Shown here: piece after piece, positions 26,887 to 37,544 of the stretch
Layout of the letters: each line of letters opens with the position of its first letter
How positions within the stretch are numbered: the stretch's first letter is position 1
Assembly (NCBI RefSeq): GCF_014196055.1
Contig: NZ_JACICY010000001.1
Coordinates: 758,203 to 822,202 of the forward strand
Reading direction: 5' to 3'
Length of the DNA stretch: 64,000 bases
DNA from: Novosphingobium hassiacum
Lineage (GTDB): Bacteria; Pseudomonadota; Alphaproteobacteria; Sphingomonadales; Sphingomonadaceae
Made by a program: the position numbers and the translations under genes
Notes under the pieces: generated by a model
What the model was told of the DNA's origin: nothing
The model's input: only the letters and a program-made list of their open reading frames with translations
Databases searched by the model: none

Positions 26887-27479
26887 GGTACCGGTTGTGC
26901 GCCGCGTCCCGCCATCGTGTCGAGTGCCTGATTGAGCGCCAGCACATTCACACGCGCCTCGCCGATGAACCCCAGCAACGCGCCCTCGCGGTGATCGGCA
27001 ACCAGCTTGCGTACCGCGCCTGCATCGATCCCGCGCGCAGCAGCCACGCGTGCCACCTGGAAAAAGGCCGCTTCGGGGCTGATGTGGGGGTCCAGCCCCG
27101 AAGCGGAAGTTGTCACCATGTCAGGCGGAGCGGGGTTACCCGGTGAGGTCTGCAGCGCGGCAACGTCGCCTTTCACACGCTCGGCAAGGACCTTGCTGGT
27201 CGGACCGAGGTTCGACCCGCCCGACGCCATCGCGTCGTATCCGGCACCCGCTGCCGAGGGGCGTCCGTGGAAATAGCGCGGACTGGCAAACGCCTGCCCG
27301 ATCAGTTCGGAGCCGACCACGCGGTCTCCTTGCCGGATGAGGCTACCGTTGGCCTGCCGGGAAAATAGCGCCTGCCCCGCACCCGTCAGGGCCAGTGGGT
27401 AAGCAAGGCCCAGCAGCAACGCGAACAGCACGGTCAGGACCAATGCCGGACGCAACGAGGAAAAGAGGTCTTTAGACAT
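26883..27479 (-). CDS. kdpC: KdpC subunit of K+-transporting ATPase
   Basis: The protein has 198 residues from the ATG at 27479 ([20 protein letters not shown]). The longer frame to 27995 is a shadow of kdpB. One N-terminal membrane helix is followed by the conserved [25 protein letters not shown] and [15 protein letters not shown] segments. KdpC joins the KdpA channel to the KdpB pump in the Kdp complex of the inner membrane. Confidence 0.96.
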   Translation of the reverse strand: MSKDLFSSLRPALVLTVLFALLLGLAYPLALTGAGQALFSRQANGSLIRQGDRVVGSELIGQAFASPRYFHGRPSAAGAGYDAMASGGSNLGPTSKVLAERVKGDVAALQTSPGNPAPPDMVTTSASGLDPHISPEAAFFQVARVAAARGIDAGAVRKLVADHREGALLGFIGEARVNVLALNQALDTMAGRGAQPVP

Positions 27480-27490
27480 GGGTTTGTTCC

Positions 27491-29506
27491 TCAGGCGAGG
27501 TGAAGGCCGGTGACCGCAAGGTCGATCAGCTTGATCCCGACAAACGGTGCGATCAGGCCGCCCAGGCCGTAGACCGCAAGGTTGCGGGCGAGCAGCGCAC
27601 CTGCCCCCATCGGTTTGTAGGTCACGCCCTTCAGCGCCAGCGGCACCAGCGCGGGAATGATCAAGGCGTTGAAGATGATCGCCGAAAGGATCGCGCTCTG
27701 CGGCGAGGCCAGCCGCATCACGTTGAGCACGCCGAGACCCGGATAAAGCACCACGAACATCGCCGGGATGATCGCGAAGTACTTGGCGACATCGTTCGAT
27801 ACCGAAAACGTGGTCAGCGCGCCGCGCGTCATCAGCAACTGTTTGCCCAGGCCGATGATCTCGATCAGCTTGGTCGGGTCGCTGTCGAGGTCGACCATGT
27901 TGCCCGCCTCGCGCGCGGCCTGCGTGCCGGTGTTCATCGCCACGCCGACGTCGGCCTGAGCGAGCGCCGGCGCGTCGTTGGTGCCATCGCCGCACATCGC
28001 AACCAGCTTGCCGCCCTGCTGTTCGCGCCGGATCAGCGCGAGCTTGTCCTCGGGCGTGGCCTCCGCCAGGAAATCGTCGACGCCGGCTTCGGCAGCGATC
28101 GACGCAGCGGTCAGTGGGTTGTCGCCGGTGATCATGACCGTGCGGATGCCCGTGCGGCGCAGTTCGGCAAAGCGCTCGCGAACGCCGGTCTTGATCACGT
28201 CGCGCAGCGCGATCACCCCCAGCAGCCGACCGTCGCGCGACACGCCCAGCGGCGTCTGTCCCGACCGCGCGATCTCCTCCGAAATGCGCCGCAGTTCAAA
28301 CGCGTCCTTGCCGTTCGCCGCCTCCGGATTGGCACGCAGCAGCGCATCGACCGCGCCCTTCTGGACCAGCCCGAAATCGCCCTGCACGCCCGACAGGCGG
28401 GTCTGCGCGGTGAACGGAATGACTTGAGCTCCGTCCGGAAGTTCCTGCGCGGCAACGCCGAACTTCTCGCGCGCCAGCACCACGATCGAGCGTCCCTCGG
28501 GCGTCTCGTCGCCAAGACTCGCCAGCATCGCCGCGGCCGCAAGCGCGTTCACTGTCACGCCGCTCACCGCAATGAAATCGCCCGCCTGCCGGTCGCCGAT
28601 CGTGATCGTCCCGGTCTTGTCGAGCAGCAGCACATCAACGTCGCCCGCCGCCTCGACCGCACGCCCGGATTTCGCCAACACGTTGAAGCGCACGAGCCGG
28701 TCCATCCCGGCAATGCCGATCGCCGACAGCAGCGCCGCGATCGTTGTCGGGATCAGCGTCACCAGCAGCGCCGCCAGGATCGCCACGGGGATCTTGCCAC
28801 CTGCATAGCTGGCAAACGAGGGGATCGTGCTCACCGCGATCAGGAAGATGATCGTCAGGCCCACCAGCAGGATCGTCAGCGCGATCTCGTTGGGCGTCTT
28901 CTGCCGCTCGGCCCCTTCGACCAGCGCGATCATCCGGTCGAGAAAGCCCTTGCCCGGCTCCTGTGTGACCCGCACCGTGATGCTGTCGGAAATCACCCGC
29001 GTGCCCGCCGTCACCGCCGACCGGTCGCCGCCCGCCTCACGGATCACCGGCGCGCTTTCGCCGGTGATCGCTGCTTCGTTGACCGAAGCGACGCCCGCGA
29101 TAACCTCGCCATCCGCCGGGATCAGCTCCCCGGCCGCAACGACGACGCTATCGCCACGCGCCAACGCCGATGCCGCCACGGTGCGCCCGTCGGGCAAGGT
29201 CGCCACAAGTTCGCTCTTGGCGGCGCGCAACGATGCCGCCTGCGCGCGCCCCCGGCCCTCGGCCAGCGCCTCGGCAAAGGTGCCGAACAGCACCGTCAGC
29301 CACAGCCATACGATCAGTTGCAACTGAAAGCCCAGCGGCAGCGGGTCCTCGCCCACCACCACCAGCACCGTCAGCAGCGCCGCAACGACGGCCGTCGTGA
29401 ACAGCACCGGGTTCTTGACCAGTTGACGCGGAGAAAGCTTGCGGAAGGCGTCGCCGATCGCCGGAACGACCAGCTTTGCCGAAAACATCGATTGAGCTGT
29501 TGTCAT
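27491..29506 (-). CDS. kdpB: KdpB, P-type ATPase subunit
   Basis: The protein has 671 residues from the ATG at 29506 ([20 protein letters not shown]). The P-type ATPase signatures are present: actuator TGES (148-151), phosphorylation site D296 in [12 protein letters not shown], nucleotide and hinge motifs [10 protein letters not shown] and [20 protein letters not shown]. It energises K+ uptake through KdpA. It is 11 bases from kdpC and 14 from kdpA. Very long open frames on the opposite strand here are GC-driven shadows. Confidence 0.97.
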   Translation of the reverse strand: MTTAQSMFSAKLVVPAIGDAFRKLSPRQLVKNPVLFTTAVVAALLTVLVVVGEDPLPLGFQLQLIVWLWLTVLFGTFAEALAEGRGRAQAASLRAAKSELVATLPDGRTVAASALARGDSVVVAAGELIPADGEVIAGVASVNEAAITGESAPVIREAGGDRSAVTAGTRVISDSITVRVTQEPGKGFLDRMIALVEGAERQKTPNEIALTILLVGLTIIFLIAVSTIPSFASYAGGKIPVAILAALLVTLIPTTIAALLSAIGIAGMDRLVRFNVLAKSGRAVEAAGDVDVLLLDKTGTITIGDRQAGDFIAVSGVTVNALAAAAMLASLGDETPEGRSIVVLAREKFGVAAQELPDGAQVIPFTAQTRLSGVQGDFGLVQKGAVDALLRANPEAANGKDAFELRRISEEIARSGQTPLGVSRDGRLLGVIALRDVIKTGVRERFAELRRTGIRTVMITGDNPLTAASIAAEAGVDDFLAEATPEDKLALIRREQQGGKLVAMCGDGTNDAPALAQADVGVAMNTGTQAAREAGNMVDLDSDPTKLIEIIGLGKQLLMTRGALTTFSVSNDVAKYFAIIPAMFVVLYPGLGVLNVMRLASPQSAILSAIIFNALIIPALVPLALKGVTYKPMGAGALLARNLAVYGLGGLIAPFVGIKLIDLAVTGLHLA

Positions 29507-29520
29507 GGGCTTATGCCTCT

Positions 29521-31224
29521 TCAGAACTGCTGGCCCGAGACCATCGCAAGATGATCGGCAATCGGGCCAAGTGCGAGCCCGGGCAGGAAGGTGAGGCCCC
29601 CCACGACCAGGATGATCGCGATCAGCAACCCGATCCACAGCGGCCCGGTCGTCGGGAACGATCCGGCGGTCTCGGGTGTGTGCTTCTTGGCAGCAAGGCT
29701 CCCGGCGATCGCCAGCACCGGCACGATCACGAAGAACCGCCCCAGCCACATCGCGACCGCCAGGAGAGCGTTGTAGAACGGCGTGCCGGCGCTCAGCCCG
29801 GCGAAGGCCGATCCGTTGTTGCCCGTGCCCGAACTGAACGCATAGAGAATCTCGGAAAACCCGTGCGGACCCTTGTTCAACGGCCCTGCAAGACCCTCCG
29901 GCATCACCGCGCTCACCGCCGTCAGGCCAAGTATGCACAGCGGCAGCATCGCAATCGCCAGCACCGCCAGCTTGACCTCGCGCGCCTCGATCTTCTTGCC
30001 GACGTATTCCGGCGTCCGGCCCACCATCAGCCCCGCCACGAACACCGCCAGCAGTGCGAACAGCAGGAACCCGTAGATACCTGCGCCAACCCCGCCGACG
30101 ACGACTTCGCCGATCTGCATGTTGAACAGCGGGATCATCCCGCCCAGCGCGGTAAAGCTGTCATGCATCGCGTTGACCGCGCCGCACGATGCCGCCGTGG
30201 TGACGACCGAGAACAGCGCGCTGGCGGCAATCCCGAAGCGGACCTCCTTGCCTTCCATATTGCCGCCGGCAGCGCCAAGCTGGTGCAGGATCGGATTGCC
30301 CGCCGCTTCCTGCCAGTAGGCAACGCTCGCCCCGGCAACGAACAGCACCATCATCGCCGCCAGGATTGCCCAGCCCTGCCGGGTATTGCCGACCGCCTTG
30401 CCGAAGCACCACGTCAGGCCCGCACCCAGCGCAAAGATCGACAGCATCTCGACGAAGTTGGTCAAGGCAGTCGGATTTTCGAACGGATGCGCCGAATTGG
30501 CGTTGAAGAAGCCGCCACCGTTGGTGCCGAACATCTTGATCGCTTCCTGGCTCGCCACCGGCCCCAGCGCGATCGTCTGCTTGATGCCTTCCAGCGTCGT
30601 CACCTCGACCGACGCCGCCAGCGTCTGTGGCACGCCGCTTGCTATCAGGAACAGCGCGTAGACCACGCTTACCGGCAGCAGCAGGTACAGCGTCACGCGT
30701 GTGCAATCGGCCCAGAAATTGCCGACACTCGCCACCTCGCGCCGGGCGAAGCCCCGAAACAGCGCGAATGCCACCGCGATGCCGGTCGCCGCCGACAGGA
30801 AGTTGTGGATCACCAGCCCGAACATCTGGGAAAAGTTGGAAAGCGCGACCTCGCCCGAATACCACTGCCAGTTGGTGTTGGTGACAAAGCTGATCGCGGT
30901 GTTGATCGCGCCGTCCGCCCCAATGCCCGGCAACGCCCGCGGGTTCATCGGCAGCACGCCCTGCAGCCGCAGGACCGTGTATGTGAACACCACCAGCACC
31001 AGCTGGAACACCAGCATATGCAGCGCGTAGCGGCGCCACGATTGCTCCGCGTCCGGATCGATGCCCGCGAGCGTGTAGAACCCGCGCTCGACCGGGCCGA
31101 GCAGCCGGTGCAATGGCGTGCGCCTGCCTTCGTACAACGCAAACAGCCACATGCCGAATGGCTTGGCCATCGCAAAGACCAGCACGGTAAAGACGAGGAT
31201 AAGCGTCCAGCCCTGAATCGTCAT
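29521..31224 (-). CDS. kdpA: KdpA, K+-translocating subunit
   Basis: The protein has 567 residues from the ATG at 31224 ([20 protein letters not shown]). It has about ten membrane helices with the K+ filter region [19 protein letters not shown] and the related [20 protein letters not shown]. It forms the selective K+ channel of the Kdp pump. The upstream extension to 31395 in the same frame runs through kdpF and is not coding. Confidence 0.97.
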   Translation of the reverse strand: MTIQGWTLILVFTVLVFAMAKPFGMWLFALYEGRRTPLHRLLGPVERGFYTLAGIDPDAEQSWRRYALHMLVFQLVLVVFTYTVLRLQGVLPMNPRALPGIGADGAINTAISFVTNTNWQWYSGEVALSNFSQMFGLVIHNFLSAATGIAVAFALFRGFARREVASVGNFWADCTRVTLYLLLPVSVVYALFLIASGVPQTLAASVEVTTLEGIKQTIALGPVASQEAIKMFGTNGGGFFNANSAHPFENPTALTNFVEMLSIFALGAGLTWCFGKAVGNTRQGWAILAAMMVLFVAGASVAYWQEAAGNPILHQLGAAGGNMEGKEVRFGIAASALFSVVTTAASCGAVNAMHDSFTALGGMIPLFNMQIGEVVVGGVGAGIYGFLLFALLAVFVAGLMVGRTPEYVGKKIEAREVKLAVLAIAMLPLCILGLTAVSAVMPEGLAGPLNKGPHGFSEILYAFSSGTGNNGSAFAGLSAGTPFYNALLAVAMWLGRFFVIVPVLAIAGSLAAKKHTPETAGSFPTTGPLWIGLLIAIILVVGGLTFLPGLALGPIADHLAMVSGQQF

Positions 31225-31238
31225 GTCCTGCACACCCT

Positions 31239-31328
31239 TCAGAACCGCTCGGGCCGGATCAGCACGGCCAACAGGTAAACGAGCAGCGCCCCGGCGGTCA
31301 GTCCCGCCAACGTTAGCGATAAGGTCAT
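31239..31328 (-). CDS. kdpF: KdpF small subunit
   Basis: The gene encodes 29 residues starting [20 protein letters not shown] and ending LIRPERF. This single membrane helix with the C-terminal RPE(R/K)F is typical of KdpF, which stabilises the KdpABC complex. It lies 14 bases upstream of kdpA and is easily missed by gene finders because of its size. Confidence 0.92.
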   Translation of the reverse strand: MTLSLTLAGLTAGALLVYLLAVLIRPERF

Positions 31329-31339
31329 GGGTTGGCTCC

Positions 31340-31423
31340 TCAGGCTTTTTCGCAAAGCCGCACGAAGGCGAGGGTAAGCGCGAACAATCCGGCAAGGATT
31401 GCCAGGGCGGTAAAGTCGGTCAT
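31340..31423 (-). CDS. 27-residue membrane peptide upstream of kdpF
   Basis: The ORF encodes 27 residues starting [20 protein letters not shown] and ending RLCEKA: one hydrophobic helix with a short charged tail. It ends 11 bases before kdpF and follows the upstream membrane ORF by 14 bases, so it sits squarely in the operon. Small ORFs of this kind occur before kdpF or kdpA in other alphaproteobacteria, as I recall. The role is probably in the Kdp complex, which is inferred. Confidence 0.65.
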   Translation of the reverse strand: MTDFTALAILAGLFALTLAFVRLCEKA

Positions 31424-31437
31424 GGTTCGAGGATCCC

Positions 31438-31716
31438 TCACAAGTTGCCGCTGCGGCCGGGGATGGGCACGTGGCGGAACAGCCCCGGGCCCTCGATCGT
31501 CAGAGCGATCCCGGCGGCCAGCAGCACGACCGCCACCAAGCATACTGCGTATTCGCTGACCGGCGGCTGATGGCCCTGCGGCACTACCGCCAGACGCCGC
31601 GCACAACCGGCCACGCGCCAGCACGCGTAAAGCACGGCGAGCCCCAACCCGCGCAGGCCAAGCTCGGCGGCGGGCCAGCGTTCGCCTTTGCGAAGGCGGT
31701 TCAGATTTCCGGACAT
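31438..31716 (-). CDS. Small membrane protein, first gene of kdp operon
   Basis: The protein has 92 residues from the ATG at 31716 (MSGNLNRLRKGERWPAAELG). The frame continues 13 residues further up, but a gggga ribosome site precedes this ATG. It has two hydrophobic segments (about 19-33 and 52-68) separated by a basic stretch and ends in a polar tail. I do not recognise the family. Position and spacing suggest it is transcribed with kdpFABC and controlled by KdpE. Confidence 0.6.
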   Translation of the reverse strand: MSGNLNRLRKGERWPAAELGLRGLGLAVLYACWRVAGCARRLAVVPQGHQPPVSEYAVCLVAVVLLAAGIALTIEGPGLFRHVPIPGRSGNL

Positions 31717-31795
31717 GGTCACATCCCCACTGCTTTGAGTGAGCCGCAACTGCATCCGATCGCCGTAAAGGTTCTACCCGAAACCCGGTGGAAAC

Positions 31796-31812
31796 CGTAA
31801 AGATTCCATAAA
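31796..31812 (-). promoter_or_regulatory. KdpE-type direct-repeat binding site candidate
   Basis: On the minus strand the sequence reads tttatg-gaatc-tttacg, two half sites 11 bases apart. As I remember it, the E. coli kdp operator is TTTATA-N5-TTTACA, the same spacing and nearly the same half sites. It lies 79 bases upstream of the first kdp-operon start and 40 bases upstream of kup. A third tttacg copy is at 31764-31769. It could serve both divergent transcripts. Confidence 0.5.
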
Positions 31813-31852
31813 GTTCATGGCACCCTGCAAGGGCCGGTTCTATTCGTGAACG

Positions 31853-33766
31853 ATGACCCCGTCTGCCTCCCAACCACTCACCGCCGACCAGCCGACGCCC
31901 CATCATCACACTGAGAGCCTGCCGACGATGGCGTTGGGCGCGATCGGCGTGGTGTTCGGCGATATCGGCACTTCACCGCTCTATGCGCTACGCGAAAGCT
32001 TCATCGGCCATCACCCCCTCGCGGTGGACCGTGAACACGTGTTCGGCGTGCTCTCGCTGGTATTCTGGACGATGATGCTGGTCGTCACGATCAAGTACGT
32101 GTTCATCGTCCTGCGCGCCGACAACAAGGGCGAAGGCGGCAGTCTGGCGCTGCTCGCGCTGATCGACCGCAAGCTGGGTGGCGCCGGCAAGCGCGGCGTG
32201 GCCGTGGTCATGCTCGGGCTGGTCGCAACCTCGCTGTTCTACGGCGATGCGATTATCACGCCGGCAATCTCGGTGCTGTCTGCGGTCGAGGGCCTGACCG
32301 TGGTCAATCCCGCTTTCGGACGCTACGTCCTGCCGATCTCGATCGCGATCCTGATCGGCTTGTTCTCGATCCAGAAGCGCGGCACGGCGGCGGTCGGCCG
32401 CCTGTTCGGCCCGATCATCCTCGTCTATTTCCTCGTGCTCGCGCTCCTCGGCATCCGCGGCATCATGGCCGCGCCCGAAATTCTGTGGGCGCTCAGTCCG
32501 CATCATATGATCCGCTTCTTCACGATCGACCCGGGCCTTGCCTTCCTTGCACTCGGCTCGGTCGTGCTCGCAGTCACCGGGGCAGAGGCGCTCTACGCCG
32601 ACATGGGGCACTTCGGCCGCAAGGCGATCACCGTATCATGGCTCTACGCGGCGTTTCCCTGCCTGATGCTCAATTACCTCGGGCAATCGGCGCTGCTCCT
32701 CGTCGACCCGGCCTCGGTCGAGAATCCGTTCTTCCTGATGGCGCCTGAGTGGGCGCGCCTGCCGCTGGTCCTGCTCGCGACGCTGGCGACGATCATCGCC
32801 AGTCAGGCGGTCATATCGGGCGCGTTCTCGCTGTCACAGCAGGCGGTGCAGCTCGGTTTTCTCCCCCGGATCAAGATCCTCCACACCAGCGCCAAGGCCG
32901 CAGGCCAGATCTACGTGCCCTTGGTCAATTGGGGCCTGCTGGTGCTCGTCGTGATGCTGGTGATCGGCTTCGGCACGTCGAGCAACCTTGCGGCCGCCTA
33001 TGGCATCGCGGTTACCGGCACGATGTTCATCACCGCCTGCATGCTCGGCGTGCTGACCTTCGCGGTATGGAAGTGGCATCCGCTGCTGGCAGGCCTGGTA
33101 ACCGGCACATTCCTGCTCGTCGATGGCCTCTACTTCGCCTCGAACATAACCAAAATCCCCGACGGCGGCTGGTTTCCACTGCTGATCGCGGGCGTCACCT
33201 TCACCCTGCTCACCACTTGGGCGACCGGCCGCGGACTCGTCCACACGCGGTTGCAGGAAGACGCGATGCCGTTCGACCTGTTCCTCACCTCGATCGGCGA
33301 CAAGGTCCGCCGCGTCGCAGGCAGTTCGGTGTTCCTGGCATCATCGACCGAAGGCATCCCGCCCGCGCTGCTGCACAACCTCAAGCACAATCACATCCTC
33401 CACGAACGCGTCGCGATCCTTACCGTAACGACCGCCAGCGTGCCGCACGTGCCACCCGAACAGCGCAGCGAGGTCGAAGACCTTGGCAGCGGCTTTTATC
33501 GTATCGTGCTCGACTATGGCTTCATGGACGAGGTCGATATCCCCGCAGAGCTGGCGCAGGAGAACCGCGCAGGCGGGCCGTTCAAGCCGATGGACACCAG
33601 CTACTTCCTCGCCCGCCAGACCCTCATAGCAACCAGCCGTCCCGGCATGGCGATCTGGCGCGAGAGGCTGTTCGCATGGATGGTCCGCAATGCCGAAAGC
33701 GCAATGGAGTTCTTCAAACTCCCCACGAACCGCGTCATCGAACTCGGCAGTCAGGTCGAGATCTGA
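31853..33766 (+). CDS. kup: Kup low-affinity potassium transporter
   Basis: The 637-residue protein has about twelve membrane helices and a C-terminal cytoplasmic domain. Kup signatures include [20 protein letters not shown] near residue 26, [17 protein letters not shown] and [18 protein letters not shown]. It imports K+ with protons. It is divergent from the kdp operon with a 136-base shared control region, bringing both K+ uptake systems into one locus. Confidence 0.97.
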   Translation: MTPSASQPLTADQPTPHHHTESLPTMALGAIGVVFGDIGTSPLYALRESFIGHHPLAVDREHVFGVLSLVFWTMMLVVTIKYVFIVLRADNKGEGGSLALLALIDRKLGGAGKRGVAVVMLGLVATSLFYGDAIITPAISVLSAVEGLTVVNPAFGRYVLPISIAILIGLFSIQKRGTAAVGRLFGPIILVYFLVLALLGIRGIMAAPEILWALSPHHMIRFFTIDPGLAFLALGSVVLAVTGAEALYADMGHFGRKAITVSWLYAAFPCLMLNYLGQSALLLVDPASVENPFFLMAPEWARLPLVLLATLATIIASQAVISGAFSLSQQAVQLGFLPRIKILHTSAKAAGQIYVPLVNWGLLVLVVMLVIGFGTSSNLAAAYGIAVTGTMFITACMLGVLTFAVWKWHPLLAGLVTGTFLLVDGLYFASNITKIPDGGWFPLLIAGVTFTLLTTWATGRGLVHTRLQEDAMPFDLFLTSIGDKVRRVAGSSVFLASSTEGIPPALLHNLKHNHILHERVAILTVTTASVPHVPPEQRSEVEDLGSGFYRIVLDYGFMDEVDIPAELAQENRAGGPFKPMDTSYFLARQTLIATSRPGMAIWRERLFAWMVRNAESAMEFFKLPTNRVIELGSQVEI

Positions 33767-33777
33767 ATCCCCTCACC

Positions 33778-33867
33778 CTCGTCGTTGCGAGGAGGCGAAG
33801 CCGACGAAGCAATCCAGATTACAGCGCATGACGCTCTGGATTGCTTCGCTACGCTCGCAATGACGAG
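33778..33867. repeat. Intergenic palindromic repeat (REP-like)
   Basis: The arm ctcgtcgttgcgaggaggcg...gaagcaatccag pairs with ctggattgcttcg...ctcgcaatgacgag across a short centre, forming a long imperfect hairpin. This cgtcattgcgag...gaagcaatccag element is a widespread intergenic repeat in alphaproteobacteria, as I recall. It lies between the convergent kup and receptor genes and could terminate transcription from both sides. Confidence 0.75.
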
Positions 33868-33883
33868 CAGTTGGATGTGAGCC

Positions 33884-35818
33884 CTAAAGGTCCACCCGCA
33901 ATTCGACGTAAAGCCTGCGCCCCTGTGAGTACGTGAACGCCCCGTTCGGCGCGACCTGCCAGCCGTAATCGTCGAGCGCATTGGCAAGCTGCAAACGCAG
34001 CAGCGCCGGCGCTTTCGCCAGCGCAAAGCGATAGCGCAACCCGATGTCCACGCTCTCGCGCGGCGGAGCGAGCAGCCGGTTGCTGGCGTTGCCGACACGG
34101 CTCGATAGCCCCTCGGCGCTCACATCGAACGACAGCGGGCTCTCGCCACCATCCGGCCGCCAGTCGAAACTCGCGATCGTCCGGCGCTTGATGCTGCCGA
34201 CCGGGCGCGCGCCGATGCTGCCGTTGTCGACCAGCGCACCGCTGATCCGCGCGTCGATCAGGACATTGCCCAGCACCACGCTCAAACCCGGTCGCAGCGT
34301 GCCCGCCAGCGACATCTCCAGCCCGCGATTGGATGACAGCCCCAGCTGCCGGTACACCGCCTGATCGTCGAGGTTGTAATAAGGCTTTGATATCTCGAAC
34401 AGGCCCGCCACCAGACTGACCGTGGGCGTCACCGCATAGCGCAGTCCCACATCGGTTTGCCGCGTCCGGATCGCGGGCGGCACCGCGCCGCGATTTGCTG
34501 CATTGGCGGGCGCGACCGACACTTCCTCGAACCCGCGCACATAACCACCGTACAACGTCAGCGCCGGGCTCAGGATCAGCGACCCGGTCACGCTCGCGGT
34601 CACCGGACGATCGCTCGCCGCTGTCACCAGACCGCTGGACGCAAAGCGCACCGTCTTGCGGTAGCGCGAACCCGATAACCCCAAATCGAGCGAGAACCGC
34701 CCCGCGCTCGCCAGAGAATAGCCCAGACCCACCGTGGCCTGACTCGACTTGTCCGTATCATCAGCCCCGAACGTCAGCACCGGACGCGGACGCTGGTCCG
34801 AAAAGTTCAGACTGCTCTCACCCAGCGCAATGCGCTGGACCCCTCCAAACCGCCGGTCCCCCGTTCGCCCGCGCAAGCTCAGCGTAACCCGGTGCGCCAA
34901 TGCCGCATCGCCGAACGCGCGAACCACGCGCACTTCGCCAGACAGCGCCAAGTCGCGGTTGTTGGCATCGGCGACGATCACCCGGTCGGGCGTCGTGCCA
35001 TCGGCGCGTGTATTGACGAACAGGTCGGTGAACCCGGCGTCGACCCGCCGCTCGGCGCGGAACAGCCCCGCCTCTATCGCCCAAGCCCCCAGCGGCAGCT
35101 TGGCCAGCGCACCGAAAATCTCGTGGGTGTTGTCGCGCTCGGCCCAGGTCTGCCCGATCCGCTCGCGCCGCCTGATCGACGGCGGCAGGAAATCGCCCGC
35201 CGGAAAGATCGATGGCGCCGCGTCATCGTCATAACTGCGCGAAAACGACTGGAACACCGCCACGCTTGCCCCGGCATAGGGCGTCCACGCCAGCCCGCTC
35301 GATACGATATCGGTCTTGTTGTCGCCACCATCCAGCCGCCGCACTCTGCGCAACGTCGCGCCAGCATAGCCCCGCAGATCACGTGCAAGCGTCACTTGCG
35401 CATCGAGATTTGCCCACACCGACCCGAATTGCCCGGTCTCCAGCCCCAAGGTCAGCTGATCCGCGCCTCCCGTCGCCGACAGATCGTAGTCAACGATCCC
35501 GGTTGGCGCGGGAAAGGGATAGCGTTGCGCGGTGATCCCGACGCGGACCTTGTTGCCCCGCACCAGCCTCACCGGCAACCGGTCCACCGGCGCGAAGTAC
35601 AGCCCCTCGATCCGCGCATTCCCGGCGTCGACCGGCGAGAACCCGCGCACATCGTCCACGCCATACAGCCCGACGCGCTCGGTCCCCACCGATTCCCCGA
35701 AGGCATCACTCGCATTGGCGATCACATTGTCGGTCACGCGCTGCGCCCAGGCAGTAGACGGCAGAGCCAGCCCCGCCAGACACGCCGTGCCCCAGATCCA
35801 TGCGATAGTACGCGTCAT
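33884..35818 (-). CDS. TonB-dependent receptor-like outer-membrane protein
   Basis: The protein has 644 residues from the ATG at 35818 (MTRTIAWIWGTACLAGLALP), with a signal peptide ending STAWAQ. It has a plug-like region (about 30-190: ERVGLYGVDDVRGFSPVDAG, RIEGLYFAPVDRLPV) without the usual VTATR TonB box, then barrel strands ending GRRLYVELRVDL. It belongs to a short, atypical receptor group seen in sphingomonads. It is divergent from the alginate-export-type porin. Whether it uses TonB is uncertain. Confidence 0.8.
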   Translation of the reverse strand: MTRTIAWIWGTACLAGLALPSTAWAQRVTDNVIANASDAFGESVGTERVGLYGVDDVRGFSPVDAGNARIEGLYFAPVDRLPVRLVRGNKVRVGITAQRYPFPAPTGIVDYDLSATGGADQLTLGLETGQFGSVWANLDAQVTLARDLRGYAGATLRRVRRLDGGDNKTDIVSSGLAWTPYAGASVAVFQSFSRSYDDDAAPSIFPAGDFLPPSIRRRERIGQTWAERDNTHEIFGALAKLPLGAWAIEAGLFRAERRVDAGFTDLFVNTRADGTTPDRVIVADANNRDLALSGEVRVVRAFGDAALAHRVTLSLRGRTGDRRFGGVQRIALGESSLNFSDQRPRPVLTFGADDTDKSSQATVGLGYSLASAGRFSLDLGLSGSRYRKTVRFASSGLVTAASDRPVTASVTGSLILSPALTLYGGYVRGFEEVSVAPANAANRGAVPPAIRTRQTDVGLRYAVTPTVSLVAGLFEISKPYYNLDDQAVYRQLGLSSNRGLEMSLAGTLRPGLSVVLGNVLIDARISGALVDNGSIGARPVGSIKRRTIASFDWRPDGGESPLSFDVSAEGLSSRVGNASNRLLAPPRESVDIGLRYRFALAKAPALLRLQLANALDDYGWQVAPNGAFTYSQGRRLYVELRVDL

Positions 35819-35904
35819 CTTGCCCCGTCCGCAGCCGGAACCGGCCCGCTGCGCTCCTGTCATGGGTCGCAAGGCCGCCCTTGGCGACACCCTTGTTGGC
35901 CCGC

Positions 35905-35929
35905 GGCGGGACACGATTGTTTTCCCGCC
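35905..35929. promoter_or_regulatory. Inverted repeat between divergent barrel genes
   Basis: The 7-base arms ggcggga (35905-35911) and tcccgcc (35923-35929) flank an 11-base AT-richer spacer in the 208-base gap between the divergent genes. It could be an operator or part of a promoter; no regulator is encoded beside it. Confidence 0.25.
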
Positions 35930-36026
35930 GGCAATATTGCAAGGGAGCGCCACCGGGACCACGCAACCTCCCGATCAGGCGCGAGAGCGCTCAAGCGTTG
36001 CTTCATCAGGCGGTCGCAGGGCCACA

Positions 36027-37394
36027 ATGGAGCACATCGTGAAGCTGAGCCTGAAGTTTACCTTGCTGGCCATGGCCGCTGTTCCGACGGTGGCACCCGC
36101 CGAGCCCCCGCGCCTCCAACGCGCGATAGGCAACCCGACCGACCTCACCGTCACCGGCAGCATCCGCCTGCGCTACGAAAGCCTCACCGGCCAGCCGCGC
36201 ATCAACCTCCCGCCGACCGACGAGCAACTCGCGCTGCGCACCACGCTTGCCGTCGAATACAAGGCCACGCCCCACTTTCGCATCGGCGCGGAAATGTACG
36301 ACAGCCGCGCGTGGCTGGGCGAGCCGGGCTCCTCGGTCAATGCCAATGACGTCAACACGCTCGAATTCGTGCAGGCCTACGTCGCAGGCGATTTTGCCCC
36401 GTCCAAGGGCACCAGGGTCGCGTTCCAGGCCGGCCGCTTCGCCCTCAACCTCGGCTCGCGCCGCTTCGTCGCCGCCGACGACTACCGCAACACCACCAGC
36501 GGCTACACCGGCCTGCGCGCCGACCTGAAAACACGCGAAGGCACCAGCGCGACGCTGATCTACACGCTCCCGCAGGTCCGCCTGCCCGACGATCAGGGCT
36601 CGGTCCTGCGTAACCGTTACGGTCTCGACAGGGAGAGCTTCGACCTGCGGCTCTGGGGCGGCGTGATATGGCGACCCAGGACCGTGTTCGGCGCGGCAGC
36701 CGAAGCATCCTACTTTCGCCTGCAGGAACGCGACGCACCCGGTCGGCTCACCCGTGACCGCGATCTCCACACGGTGGCCGCGCGCCTGATCCGCGAACCC
36801 GCATCGGGCCAACCCGACTTCGAGATCGAAGGCGCGTGGCAATTCGGCCAGGTCAGCGCCTCGACCCAGGCCACCCTCGACGTCGGCGCTTGGTTCCTCC
36901 ACGCCGATGCCGGTTACACCTTCCCCGGCCGCACCCGCCTGCGCCTGTCGGTCGAATATGACCGCGCCAGCGGCGATGGCCCGGGCGGTAGCTATGGCCG
37001 GTTCGACACGCTGTTCGGCATGCGCCGCGCCGACTTCAGCCCGTCGGGCGTACTCGCCGCGATCGGCCGCACCAACATCAACAGCCCCGGTGTCCGCGCC
37101 GAAGTCGCCCCAGGTAAACGCCTCGACGCGTTCATTTCCTACCGTCCGATGTGGCTGGCCGAGCGCACCGATGCTTTCGCCACCACCGGCGTGCGCGATG
37201 CTACCGGTCGCTCCGGATCGTTTGCCGGGCACCAGCTTGAAGGTCGGATGCGCTACTGGGTCGTGCCAGGCTTCCTGCGCGGCGAAGTCAACGCGCTGTG
37301 GCTGGCAAAAGGTCGCTTCCTCAAAACCGCCCCCAACGCTCCGCACACCGGCAACACCAGCTACGTCAGCACCGCGCTTACCGCGACGTTCTGA
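36027..37394 (+). CDS. Alginate-export-family outer-membrane barrel
   Basis: The protein has 455 residues from the ATG at 36027 (MEHIVKLSLKFTLLAMAAVP), with a signal peptide ending APAEPP. The body is alternating amphipathic beta strands, with VTGSIRLRYESLTGQPRIN, FQAGRFALNLGSRRFVAADD, YTGLRADL and a last strand ending TALTATF, matching the alginate_exp domain pattern. Such barrels pass polysaccharides or small hydrophilic or hydrophobic solutes through the outer membrane. No alginate synthesis genes are near, so an uptake or efflux porin role is more likely. Confidence 0.83.
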   Translation: MEHIVKLSLKFTLLAMAAVPTVAPAEPPRLQRAIGNPTDLTVTGSIRLRYESLTGQPRINLPPTDEQLALRTTLAVEYKATPHFRIGAEMYDSRAWLGEPGSSVNANDVNTLEFVQAYVAGDFAPSKGTRVAFQAGRFALNLGSRRFVAADDYRNTTSGYTGLRADLKTREGTSATLIYTLPQVRLPDDQGSVLRNRYGLDRESFDLRLWGGVIWRPRTVFGAAAEASYFRLQERDAPGRLTRDRDLHTVAARLIREPASGQPDFEIEGAWQFGQVSASTQATLDVGAWFLHADAGYTFPGRTRLRLSVEYDRASGDGPGGSYGRFDTLFGMRRADFSPSGVLAAIGRTNINSPGVRAEVAPGKRLDAFISYRPMWLAERTDAFATTGVRDATGRSGSFAGHQLEGRMRYWVVPGFLRGEVNALWLAKGRFLKTAPNAPHTGNTSYVSTALTATF

Positions 37395-37544
37395 GTCCCA
37401 AGCAAATCTCGAACGAGCGCAACCAAACCCGCCTAGAAAAGTCAACCAAATCAGTAGATGTAACGCAAATAAAGCGCGCATAGATCATCAGGTATGTGCC
37501 ATACGAAGGCATCGCGCTGTGATGGTTCCGACAGGGCCGAACTT

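Noticed and set aside
27500..29554. 684-residue open frame on the plus strand opposite kdpB
   Set aside because: kdpB on the other strand has every P-type ATPase motif; this frame is Arg/Gln/His-rich and has no recognisable domain.
29476..31278. 600-residue open frame on the plus strand opposite kdpA
   Set aside because: It is an antisense shadow of kdpA with a biased composition and no motif.
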